Shown here: piece by piece, positions 23,829-33,919 of the stretch
Layout: each line of letters starts with the position of its first letter
How positions within the stretch are numbered: the first letter of the stretch is position 1
Origin: Cerioporus squamosus
Lineage: Eukaryota; Basidiomycota; Agaricomycetes; Polyporales; Polyporaceae
Assembly: GCA_022592435.1 (NCBI GenBank)
Contig: JABYQS010000082.1
Coordinates: 62,001 to 126,000, forward strand
Reading direction: 5' to 3'
Length of the DNA stretch: 64,000 nucleotides
Made by a program: the position numbers and the translations under genes
Notes under the pieces: model-generated
Database searches by the model: none
Seen by the model: the letters and a program-made list of their open reading frames with translations, nothing else
What the model was told of the DNA's origin: nothing

Positions 23829-24784
23829 AGATGGGGTGAGCTGCTTCTGCTAGCGCGTGAGTCGACTGCTGACATACGCCGATCTGTGAATCCAGAGTGT
23901 GTGATTGTACTTGCTCGGCGGCACGCCGCGTTTTTCTTGGGATATCTACCTGAGTATGGGCCGTATGGCGCTTTGGAGAACGCCACAGGCTACATCTGTC
24001 AATCGACTTACGGAATGGAATTATCATCGCTGTTGACCACGTCGCGCTATCCTGCAGTTCTCATCCTCTTATCAGTCGCCAGAGTGCTCTTCTCACTTTG
24101 AGCCCCATGAAGACACTCTACTCCTTCTTGACCACATCCTTCGTCAGCCCTCCAGCTTGCACCGTCTTCGTACAGGTCCAGGACGCTATACGCGCAGAGA
24201 ACTCAAGGTCTGTGCGTCCTTTTTCTCGCGTTTGTGCTCGGTTGAAACCCGCATCTTTCCAGGACAATGGGTTGTGTCCGCAGTAGGCTACCTGGCGCTC
24301 GCTGGTGGTTTGTCTTTCTGCAGAGTGGTTGAAGGGTTATGGTCATGCGCTCCATTGCGGTGACGATATATGCCCTTATCCCCGACTCTTTACATCCTCG
24401 ACACAAGACAAGTCCACATCTAGGCACGAGCGGCGAGGTCAGACGGACCGCACTACGTTAGCAAGTCCACCCTCACCGTGTACTCTTGACAGCTGGCGGC
24501 ATGGCGTCCCTGACGCAAGTACCGCAGATGGAGCCCTCGGCGTTTCTGATAGGCCACTCGGAACGAAGAAACAGTACGTGTCTGTCATGGACTTTTTTGC
24601 ACTGTTCTGCGTGCAGTAAGAACGTCCTCTTCCTCGTCTGTTTTTGGAGCGCTCAATAGAAGTTAAAGGGCCACCATTTCAGCGCTGCTCAATGCTCATC
24701 TTGGCATGACGTGGGATACCATAGCCAGTCGTTCATTGGAAGGATGAGCGATCTTCTCGCCTCGTTGCGTCCACGCCGTAATCG
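23829..24784. other. Intergenic
   Basis: Nearly 1 kb with no gene I can support; short frames here lack family features or splice logic. Confidence 0.35.
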
Positions 24785-24792
24785 TATAAATA
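24785..24792 (+). promoter_or_regulatory. TATA box of DUF6533 gene A
   Basis: TATAAATA, 75 bp before the start codon at 24860. Confidence 0.55.
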
Positions 24793-24859
24793 TCTGCCTC
24801 GTCCTGCGGTACCGGAACAAGGACGCTCATACCATTCCAAACCATACTCCTCTTGCGAC

Positions 24860-26494
24860 ATGTCGTATTCCTACGGGCACAGTGCGCTTATCCGGAATCC
24901 CTCCAGAGCGTGGGTCGTCATCTGTTACAGTTGCGCATATCATCCTCACTCACAATCTGACAGCATGATGCAGAACTACTGCATCATGGCATCTTCTGGT
25001 AAGTTACCAGCAGTCGGTGCATGTAGTACTGAACCTCATTTCTTTGCTCCAGCATTGCTCTGGTACGATTTCGGCTTGACGTTTACTACCGAAATACAGC
25101 GCGTATGGCATCGGGAGGTCTCTTGCGTCTCGGTCGCGTACCTCCTTATGCGGTACAGCGCCCTCGTTGACAGGACCGCTTTAGTTTTGGAGATTGTGCT
25201 GTGGAATGCAAAGGAAGAAGTGCGTATGTGCTCATATGCCATCGCCGTAGATCACTGACCATCGTGACTAGACGTGCAGCATCCTCACTCATCTCGATGA
25301 CATCCTCTTCATTCTCAACCTTCTCGCAACCGCTGTGATCGTGGTGATCCGTGTCTATGGGGTCTCTGCGAAGAACTGGAGGTGGCTCCCCATCGTCTTG
25401 CCCCTAAACCTCGTCCGCCCAATCCTGTACGCGGTAAGTGCCCTCCCACATTGTGCGCGCCTCAAAACCGCAAGGTGACTTCGGTTCGGCAGATTGAAAG
25501 CGCGCGCTATCACCCCGTTCAGGGAGGACCTCCCTTTGGGTGCACCTATGAATACACCTTATCAGACACAACCTTGGCACAGTCAGTACCAGCGTTCTTC
25601 TCGTGATCCGACAAGGCTGACGGTCCGTTCTCAGATGTAAGTTCCTGTCATCCTCCATCGTTACCCCGGACACGGCCTGAAGACGCGCAAAGTCACGACC
25701 ATTTCATCTGCGACAATGCTTGTATCACACGGGATCCTCGTCCTCGTCACCTTCATCAAGACATTCTCCATCAAAAGACATAGCTGGGGAAGCCGCATGC
25801 GCACTCCGTTGGCGACGCTGCTGCTCAGAGATGGTCAGTGATTGTCCCCGCTGCACCCAGTTCGTGCGCTGACGCTCCTTCGACATCCAGGGATCGTGTT
25901 CCTGGTGTGCGTACTTCTCCTGGAACCGAGCGGACGGAATCTTGACCTCGTGAATAGGATACTGATATTCACCGTGTTCGCAAATTTCTACGCTACTCCC
26001 GTATGTACTTGCCATCGGTCCATCTGTGTCATGAAGTCTTACGAGTTACACAGAAAGATGTGCGCGTCTCCTCACGACTTCTTCCAACGCTGGACAGCGC
26101 ACTCAGTCTCTTCACCAGAGCGCCACGATCTTCCTCGTGTGGCCGTACTTTTACGAAATGTATGTACGCGACACAGTTGAGCTCTCCGGTTACCGCGGTC
26201 ACGCTGATACAGTTGGTTTTCAGCGTCAACGTCATCATCCTGTCCCATTTCATCCTCGACGCCCGCGGACTGCGCGATGCACCGATGCAAGATCCGTATG
26301 CGACAACAACAAGCCTCCCCATATTCGAATTACCGAAGATTGCCCCCACTGCGACGCCGGAGCCCACTTATCCTGCTCTGGGGAATCTGACCGTGACAGC
26401 CGCGGATGCCAGTGAGGATACTTGCCTGAAAGTGCCGCTAGAAGACCCCCTCGTCGAGGACGATGTGCATGAAGCCGAGGGCGGTGACGTCTGA
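24860..26494 (+). CDS. DUF6533-type multi-pass membrane protein A
   Basis: Exons 24860-24909, 24964-24998, 25053-25219, 25272-25433, 25493-25581, 25635-25636 (2 nt), 25693-25833, 25891-25906, 25958-26000, 26054-26059 (6 nt), 26119-26159 and 26224-26494. The N-terminal ALLWYDFGLTFTTEIQRVW block is the DUF6533 signature of basidiomycete integral membrane proteins; about seven hydrophobic helices follow, with ILHFxLD-like ILSHFILDARGL at the end of the membrane part and an acidic, Thr/Pro-rich cytosolic tail. Without the 2-nt exon the frame is lost between LAQ and TTISSATM; with it the join reads LAQFTT. The first eleven exons have exactly the lengths of gene B. Function of the family is unknown; a receptor-like role is sometimes supposed from topology. 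Confidence 0.8.
25635..25636 (+). other. 2-nt microexon (AT) in DUF6533 gene A
   Basis: Flanked by introns 25582-25634 (53 nt, GTCAGT...CTGAC...CAG) and 25637-25692 (56 nt, GTAAGT...AAAG). Upstream exon ends with two bases (CA), downstream begins TC; CA+AT+TC gives Gln-Phe in frame. B and C have 2-nt exons at the same point. Confidence 0.7.
26054..26059 (+). other. 6-nt microexon in DUF6533 gene A
   Basis: AAAGAT (Lys-Asp) between introns 26001-26053 and 26060-26118, joining FANFYATP to SATIFLVWPYF. Gene B has ATGAAT at the same place; gene C has the two residues fused to the upstream exon. Confidence 0.55.
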
Positions 26495-27315
26495 GCATTG
26501 TGTCGGATTGGCAGGCTCGAAATTCATTTGGCCGAGCGGGAGACCGACTCTGTCATCGCACTTCGAAGTACTTAGAGGTCTGTCTCCTTCATGACTGGCG
26601 CGTTTGCCCCGATTGATCTCTCACCTTGCCAGAACCTTTGTAACTATATCGGAGGGAATCACCCAACCCACTCGTCCCACTTGCCGTTTAAGTACATCTA
26701 TCCTGTTCCTCATCTTGTTCAGTCGACACTTCCAGGTGAACACAAGATTCGCCACCGAACACGCTCTCCGCACTTCTGATTCGCCACTGACCACATTCTG
26801 TTCAGGGCGCGAAGCTGCGGTGCCACAATGCTCTGAAGTAGGACATACTAATGATGACCAAAGTCCACACTGAGGGTTCTCAGAGAGATGGTCGGTCGCC
26901 TGTCCAAGACGCACCGGACGCAATCCTCCATCTGCAGGGTCTCGTACTCATTCGTATACGGAGTGCACACCTTATCTAGGCACTATCGGACAGGCGTCAG
27001 ACATACAGCAGTGCCTCAAGGATGACGCTCCTCTGAAATCTTTGTATTCCTGACAGTTGACTGGGACGACAATGGACATGGGCCCGGGCATTTCGGCAAC
27101 TTGGCGGCGGACTCGATCTATCATGGGCGCGGTGTGTTTCTCCTCTCTGCTACTGCTTCCAGCGTTTGGCAGTGCTCAAAATCATGTATAGTGCAGGGCG
27201 CACCAGGCTCTCGGCGTCGACCGCTTTGACATGACGTGAGACATGGCCGCGAATATAGCCCGCTAGTCGAACTTCGTGTGGGCGGCCTTCGCGCTTCCCT
27301 GCCTTTGCTCGCGTT
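26495..27315. other. Intergenic between DUF6533 genes A and B
   Basis: No gene supported. Holds the 3' flank of A and the promoter of B. Confidence 0.4.
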
Positions 27316-27324
27316 ATATAAGGC
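27316..27324 (+). promoter_or_regulatory. TATA box of DUF6533 gene B
   Basis: TATATAAGG, 90 bp before the start codon at 27406. Confidence 0.55.
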
Positions 27325-27405
27325 CGTGGGGGCAAGCTCTGCGAGGAGTCCTGCGTAGACGAAGACGCTTCTGACCAACTGTACCCACCACCTGTCCCAT
27401 TAAAG

Positions 27406-29107
27406 ATGTCGTACTCGTACGGGCACAGCGCGCTCATACAGAATCGCCCGAGAGTGTAAGGGGCCCTCTCGACTGCGTGATATCTTCCCGATACTGACAT
27501 GTTCCACAGCATGACCCAGGATTACTGCATCATGGCGTCGTCCGGTATGTCGTTAGTCCGGCCTTGACTCCGCTCTACTAGCGAGCTCATCCGCTGTAGC
27601 ACTTCTGTGGTACGACTTCGGCTTGACGTTCACCTCCGAGGTCCAGCATATATGGCAGCGCGAGTTCTCCTGGGTCTCGCTCGCCTATGTGTACATGCGA
27701 TACACCATGTTCGTTGACAGGGTCACTCTAGTCCTGCAGATCCTATTGTGGAATGTGAACGATCAGGTGGGCGTGCATTGTCTCATCGACTGGTCTCAAA
27801 TGTCGCGGGTACTGATAGTTCCTTATAGACGTGCAGCATCCTCACCCATACCAACGACGCTATGTACATCATGAACCTCCTTGCGACCGCCGTGCTCGTC
27901 ATCGTCCGCGTATATGGAATCTCCGCCAAGAACTGGAGGTGGCTCCTCATCGTATCACCCTTGAACCTCGTGCGCCCGGTCTTGTATGCAGTAAGTCCTC
28001 AATGACCAGTCATAGGGCCGCTCGCGTGGTGACATTGACCGACAGATAGAAAGTGCAAGGTACTTCCCCATCCAGGGTGGTCCGCCGTTCGGATGCACCT
28101 ACGACTACACGTTGTCCGACGTGACTTTGGCACGGTGAGCTCTACCTGCTAACATGTTTTGTGTCGATAATCCCATGTTTTCGCATTAGGTGTAAGTCCC
28201 TACTCACTTTGAATCGTCATCCAGCAGGGCCTGATATAGTGCAAGTCACGATTGTAGCGTCTGCGACGATGGTCGCGTCTCACGCGGTTCTCGTTGTCGT
28301 CACGATGATCAAGGTGTTCTCCATCAAGAGACTTGCGGGGAGGAGCCGCATGCGCACACCGCTGGCGACGCTGCTGCTCAGAGACGGTGAGTGTTTGATC
28401 TCGGATGTGCTGCCCTGCGTGCCATGCACTGATATTGCGACAACATCACCTCAGGACTTCTATTCTTGATGTGCGTCCCACACACAGGACCGCCTGCATC
28501 ATGTCTTGACTGTGCGGGTACCTAGCCTCCTGGCGTTCACAGCGTTCGCGAACTTCTACGCTACCCCAGTACGTTTCCACATTCCCGCGTCCATACATAT
28601 TTCGAAGGCTGCTGACAGGACACCTAGATGAATGTGCGTGTCTGCCAATGCCTGCTGGTGTCTCCCCTGTTTCTGTGCAGCATCTTGAAGGTGGACCACA
28701 GAGCGCAACTCTCTTCCTCGTGTGGCCGTATTTCTACGAGATGTGCGTGGCTAGTGACTCTTCACCGACTGCTCACTTAAGACAGCTCCAGCATCTACGT
28801 GATCATCCTCTCCCATTTCATCCTTGATGCTCGGGGGCTATCCCATGTGCCATCTCAAGCTCCTCCTCCTCCTCCTCCAAACATCCATACTCTGGACATG
28901 CCGAGGACAGACTCCGGCAGGCGTCTCACTACGCTAATGACGGGAATCAACAATCCGATACCTCCTGCTGTAGGTCTCGCATCGACAAGCATGGCGAATA
29001 CCACATCGACGTTGGCCAAGGAGGATATATACGACGGAATTGCTGTCGGCACGGCCACGATCGAGGGGCATCAGGGCACACTTGCAGAAAGTGTCGTGTG
29101 TAAGTGA
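27406..29107 (+). CDS. DUF6533-type multi-pass membrane protein B
   Basis: Exons 27406-27455, 27510-27544, 27600-27766, 27829-27990, 28046-28134, 28190-28191 (2 nt), 28246-28386, 28455-28470, 28526-28568, 28628-28633 (6 nt), 28702-28742 and 28792-29107. Lengths of exons 1-11 are identical to gene A (50, 35, 167, 162, 89, 2, 141, 16, 43, 6, 41), so A and B are tandem duplicates that kept their splice pattern. The protein begins MSYSYGHSALIQN; the DUF6533 block reads ALLWYDFGLTFTSEVQHIW, and later SAKNWRWLLIV and MRTPLATLLLRDG are nearly identical to A. The C-terminal tail differs entirely (poly-Pro stretch, Thr/Ser-rich) and may be where the copies specialise. Membrane protein of unknown function. 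Confidence 0.8.
28190..28191 (+). other. 2-nt microexon (GT) in DUF6533 gene B
   Basis: Introns 28135-28189 (55 nt) and 28192-28245 (54 nt) flank it. CG+GT+TC gives Arg-Phe and joins LAR to TIVASATM in frame. Confidence 0.7.
28628..28633 (+). other. 6-nt microexon in DUF6533 gene B
   Basis: ATGAAT (Met-Asn) between a GTACGT intron ending CCTAG and a GTGCGT intron ending CACAG before SATLFLVWPYF. Same place and length as in gene A. Confidence 0.5.
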
Positions 29108-29423
29108 CATACTGACTCCTGGAGCTCTTTGCAAGCTGATTAACCTTCATGTATTAGAGCCAGTTAATTGCGCGAGTACTACGCAAATGTCCTGTTGCTA
29201 GCGAGTGAAGCTGGGACCAGGGAATAAGGGACTGGCTAGCGGGAGGTTCGAATTGGCGAGCGGGAAAGCGGGCCGGAGGACGATGACATCCTGTGAGATC
29301 GAGATTAAGCGGGCGGTGCGCGCTGTGGCACCGCCGGGGTCCTTGGCACAATACCAGTGTCTCCTCTTGTCTCCTACCACGACTAGGCCCTCCGTACATT
29401 GCTGTCTCCGGTTCTAGCCAAGG
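29108..29423. other. Intergenic
   Basis: Contains only the 3' flank of DUF6533 gene B and the upstream region of the EF-hand gene. Confidence 0.4.
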
Positions 29424-29431
29424 TATATAAA
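29424..29431 (+). promoter_or_regulatory. TATA box of the penta-EF-hand gene
   Basis: TATATAAA, 94 bp before the start codon at 29518. Confidence 0.6.
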
Positions 29432-29517
29432 TTGCGACAGCTGCGCTCGATTGACTCTCACTCTTACACCCGAACCACCACCAGCAACTCGATCTCTCTC
29501 TCCTACTTCTTGAAGAC

Positions 29518-30786
29518 ATGTCCTACGGCGTGAGTACAGTCTCGCCTCCTCGTACACGCTGCAAACGCGCGACGGACCCTTAAGCTTACTCACTACTAGG
29601 GATATGGTGGCGGATACGGTGGTGCACAAGGAGGAGGTGGATACGGCGGCGGACACGGCGGAGGAGGATATGGTGCTCCTCCTGGCCCTCCTCCGGGGTA
29701 CGGTGGCGGAGGCCCAGGACCCGGTGGCGGAGGCCCAGGACCGGGTGGCTTCGCGCCTGCTCCCCCAGCCCCGCCTCCTGGTTCAGACCCTCAGTGAGTA
29801 CTCGCCACCCCTTCGAGATCAAGCGTAAGGTGCGACCATTTGAGCGCAGGCTATGGAGTTGGTTCTCTGCCGTCGATACCGACAGATCTGGACATATCAC
29901 CGTCAATGAGCTCCGTGAGTGGCCATAACCTACCACCCTCTCCAATTCGACTCATGTGTGCGATATCAGAGAAGGCGTTGATCAACGGTGACTGGAGTCG
30001 TGAGTGATCATATTCCTCTGGGATGCAGATCGGGTTGTTGACCTTGTATGCCGCCGTATTAGCATTCGATCTCGACACTGTTAAGCTCCTCATGTCCATC
30101 TTCGTGAGTGATACTTCACGCTACTGACAACAGAGATCTCGATGCTTACCGCGTGCCACGCAGGATACTGATCGGAGCGGGACGATTGGCTTCAACGAGT
30201 TCTCCGGACTGTGGAAGTACATCAAGGACTGGCAGAACGTCTACCGCCACTTCGACAGGGACAACTCAGGCTCGATCGACGGACAGGAGTTGCAGGAGGC
30301 TCTCCGCCAATTCGGTTACAATTTGTCGCCGCAGCTTCTCCGTCTCGTCGAGGCCAAGTACGGTAAGCATATGCTCGATTTGTCTATCTCCACTTGGACG
30401 CATATACGCACCCTCCTACCATCATACCTCCTGTCACCGCGCATACATACGCTTTCAAAAGGCTCTGTGCAGCATATATGCGCATATACCCACTCTCCTT
30501 AATCCTTTCCTCCGATTTCTGTTCCACGTTCCCCGCTTCCCTCTTCTGTCGAGCACGAGCACGTCATTGACCAGTCTCCCCGCATGGGGTAGACTTCGCC
30601 ACAGGCTCTGGCCCACAGGCACGCCATGGCGCACCTCAGCAAGGCATCACATTCGACCGCTTCGTGCGCGCGTGCGTCGTCATCAAGCAGATTTCGGAGA
30701 CTTTCCAGAAGCTCGACACGGACCGCGACGGCTGGGTACAGATCAACTATGAGCAGTTCATGCACACCGTGCTGACCTTGCCTTGA
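29518..30786 (+). CDS. PEF1: Penta-EF-hand calcium-binding protein (Pef1/ALG-2 type), 240 aa
   Basis: Exons 29518-29529 (12 nt), 29600-29793, 29850-29914, 29970-29999 (30 nt), 30063-30103, 30164-30362 and 30605-30786; phases agree, total 723 nt. Cytosolic Ca2+ sensor family that dimerises through its fifth EF-hand and binds membrane-trafficking partners. The N-terminal 65 residues are Gly/Tyr/Pro-rich (GYGGGYGG), as in sorcin and ALG-2 relatives. EF-hand loops are visible as DTDRSGHITVNE, DTDRSGTIGFNE, DRDNSGSIDGQE and DTDRDGWVQINYE. The GITFDRFVRACVVIK and FMHTVLTLP blocks are typical of the PEF C-terminus. The last acceptor (30604) was chosen from three candidates because only it keeps the frame. 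Confidence 0.9.
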
Positions 30787-31373
30787 ACGTGCCCGTCTGA
30801 TGGGAGATCGTCTACATGGAAGGAGGCTCGGCGGCTTGAGGACTCGCATGGGCATGCGCGAAGATGATAAGAGAATGTATCGCGGTAATGTACTACTTGG
30901 TTATCTGTCTCGATATCTGAATGTATTCTTCTATACGAGAAAATCACAATGCGATCCGCGGCGCGCCCCGTCCTTGCAAGCAAGCCCTCAAGTTGAAGTG
31001 TACTTCGAGGCCTCCGTGCAAGTCAAGCCGATAGTCATTCAATTGCATCGACCAAAGACACTCAGTCACCACACCGCGACATTCGATGGGCCGCAGGGAG
31101 AGCGGCATGCCCGTTAGCAGATACTGAGGTGTATCAACCAACCTCTTCTGACCAAGGTCGAGCTGGGCTCCCCGCTCGCTTTGAGTCTTTGACCACCTGC
31201 ATTCTCAGTGCACTACCCCACCGTGCAGAACGTGCCCCCGCGGCATGGCGCTGTCATAGCACCGAGACGTCTCGTAACTCATGATGGCGATATGTCACGG
31301 CTGTCTGAAGCCGACTGGGACCACTGATAACCGCCTCCCCATCGGGCCTCGCGCAGTGTTGTTGCCAGCCCAG
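30787..31373. other. Intergenic
   Basis: No feature supported besides the upstream region of the amidase gene. Confidence 0.4.
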
Positions 31374-31380
31374 TATAAGA
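31374..31380 (+). promoter_or_regulatory. TATA box of the amidase gene
   Basis: TATAAGA, 55 bp before the start codon at 31429. Confidence 0.5.
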
Positions 31381-31428
31381 GGGCGAGCGCAGAGTGTGGA
31401 TCTTACAAGCCCAACTCGAACGTGAAAG

Positions 31429-33787
31429 ATGTTGCTGCGCGCTGCGGTCTGGCTGGCTCTTGCCTTCCAAGCATCAGGGGCGGCGCAACATCAAGTTGCC
31501 ATCCAGGACACCGGTCGTACGCTGACCCTCGGAGGCGTCTCGTACTTCGTCCCTTCTTCTCCGGCATCGGTGTTCAACGACGTTTCCGCGCTGTCTATTG
31601 CGGCAACAAGCCCGTTCAATGGCCTTGTTCCCTTCTCGGTCATCCCTACCTCGAAGTTCATCTTTGACGACGACGCTCTGCAAGACACCGTCGGTGACTG
31701 GTTCACTAAAGATGACGTGTGGAGCAAGGAATTCCTCGCTGGTGCGTCGCGCCTCCTGCCAGGCAGACATTTCGCAAGCTGATCTCGATTATTCATCTTA
31801 GGGATCTACTTGACGTATAATGGCACCCGTGCTCTCCCATCCGCATCACTTCACTCGGCACTAAAGAAATATGGGATCAACTTCGTCTTCTTGTCGGAGA
31901 GCTATCCCTCCGGCATTGGACTCACACAAGCATTACCTGCTGGACCGTACTTCCTGGAACCTGCTTCGGGCAATATATTCCAAGGTAAGAACGCCTGCAT
32001 CAACCGAGTGTCCTCTATTAAATTCCTTCGATCCGTAGCCTTCCGTTTGTACAACGACGAGAATCAATCGTTCGTCTATGGCACAATCCCTGACGGAAGC
32101 GGCGGCTTCCAGGTCCTGTCCGCCAAGGTCCCCGGCGCAGCCACCGAGAGCATCGGTGTGCCCTCCCGACTCTACTTCACGGCAACCCCCGAGAAGCCCC
32201 TCGCGGGCATGCGTCTCGCCGTGAAAGACATCTACGATGTCCAGGGTCTCCGTACCGGATGCGGGAACCGCGCGTTCTGGCAGTTATACCCTCCGAAAGA
32301 GACCACCGCGCCGGCGATCCAGCGACTGCTCGACGGTGGCATGGTGCTCGTTGGGAAGACGAAGACGTCGCAGTTCGCCAACGGAGAGGTCGCAACGAGC
32401 GACTGGGTCGACCTGCACGCGCCTTACAACCCGCGGGGCGACGGGTACCAGGACGGCAGCAGCTCGTCCACGGGCTCTGGCACCGCCATGGCGGCCTACC
32501 CGTGGCTGGATTTCAGCTGTCGGCACTGATACGGGGGGCTCGATGAGGGGTCCTGCCGGTGCCAATGGCGTATTCGGGAACAGACCCTCGCACGGCGCGG
32601 TCTCGCTCGACAATGTCATGCCGTTGTCGCCGGAACTCGACACGGCGGGTATCTTCTCGCGGGATGCCAAGATGTGGGCGACCGCTGGCCATTGGTGGTA
32701 TCAGAACTTCACATCGGTGAGCGCTGCACGACAACAATGCCTTTCGCGACATGTTCACCTCCCGTTGCAGGTCGCTCAATTCCCGAAGAAGCTCCTCTTT
32801 CCTGTCGAGTTCTTCGGCAGTAGCTACCTCACGAACCCGCCGAGCGCGGGCTCCGTAGCGGAGACTTTCGACACGTTCATCACCAAGCTCGAGGGCTTCT
32901 TGAACACGACGCGCACCGAGACGAGCCTCGCAGCCAGCTGGAATGCGACGATGCCGGCGAACGTGTCCACCCCCTCTCTGCAGACGCTCCTCAGCACGAC
33001 GTATGCGGACCTCATCGCACTCGATCAGGTCGAGCTCGTCGCCGACCCGTTCATCGCTGACTATGGCGCAGCGAACGACGGGCGGATGCCGTTCATTGAC
33101 CCTACACCGCTCGCACGCTGGAGCTACGGTCGCGCGCTGCCTGCTGGGCGGAAGGAGGAAGCGCTCGCCAACAAGACGGTCTTCATGGACTGGTTCTCGA
33201 GCTCGGTCGTGCGGCCTGACGCAAATACTTGCTCGGACTCTATCCTGCTGTACCCCCAGAGCTCCGGCGCGACGAACTATCGCAATCGCTACGTATGGTG
33301 CGTTGAAGACGTCTGCATCGGGTTTGCAGACGCAGTTGCTCACGGCGACTACTTAGTCCCAGTGCCCCTTCTGCACCGTCTGGATCCTTGTCTGGCCACG
33401 TTTCCATTCGTGCCGAAGTGCCCGACGTAGTCGTAACAGCGCCCCGCATCTCCGTGTATGCCGGAGTACCCGACATGGTCGTGCCGAGTAAGTGTGCTCC
33501 CCGGGTGTTGAGGGCGTACATACGCTGATCATTGTGAGTTGGGCCGTGAACAGTTGGCGAAGCAGCGTACAACTCGACCATCACCGGGCAGACGGAGTTC
33601 CTCCCCGTGACCATCAGCTTCGTCGCCGCAAAAGGCTGCGTGAGTACGAGCGTACGGGGGATAGGAACAGTGCACACAGGCTGACGACTTGACGGCTTAG
33701 GACTTGATGCTGTTCGACCTCATTGCGGCGCTGCAGGAGGCGGGGATTGTTCGAGCAGTCGAGACGGGTTCGCGGGTGTTCACGTAA
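31429..33787 (+). CDS. Secreted-type amidase-signature hydrolase, with frameshift
   Basis: Amidase-signature serine hydrolase; hydrolyses C-N amide bonds with a Ser-Ser-Lys triad. A signal peptide is visible (LLRAAVWLALAFQASGAA). Exons 31429-31741, 31802-31984, 32039-32716, 32771-33292, a less certain one ending 33487, then 33554-33639 and 33701-33787. LAVKDIYDVQGL carries the catalytic Lys, SSSSTGSG the cis-Ser and GTDTGGSMRGPAG the nucleophile Ser. One extra base at about 32518 (WLDFS then VGTDTGG) breaks the frame exactly before the catalytic serine; read literally the protein stops at 32529. The junction after NRY (33292) also fails to join in phase, so a second lesion is likely. Long N-terminal extension of about 190 residues before the catalytic core. 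Otherwise well preserved. Confidence 0.75.
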
Positions 33788-33919
33788 AATTCGTATTAGG
33801 CTTAACCACATGTACTGGATCATCTCAAGAGTTGATCATACCGCCGACTGGGACGGGCTTTGTGGTGAGTCCTGCATTGAAATTTGAGAAGCGGAACGGG
33901 CATCGTCAACTTTCGCAGC

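Noticed and set aside
29215..29275. GGTTCGAATT resembling a tRNA B-box
   Set aside because: No A-box, cloverleaf stems or acceptor stem could be formed around it.
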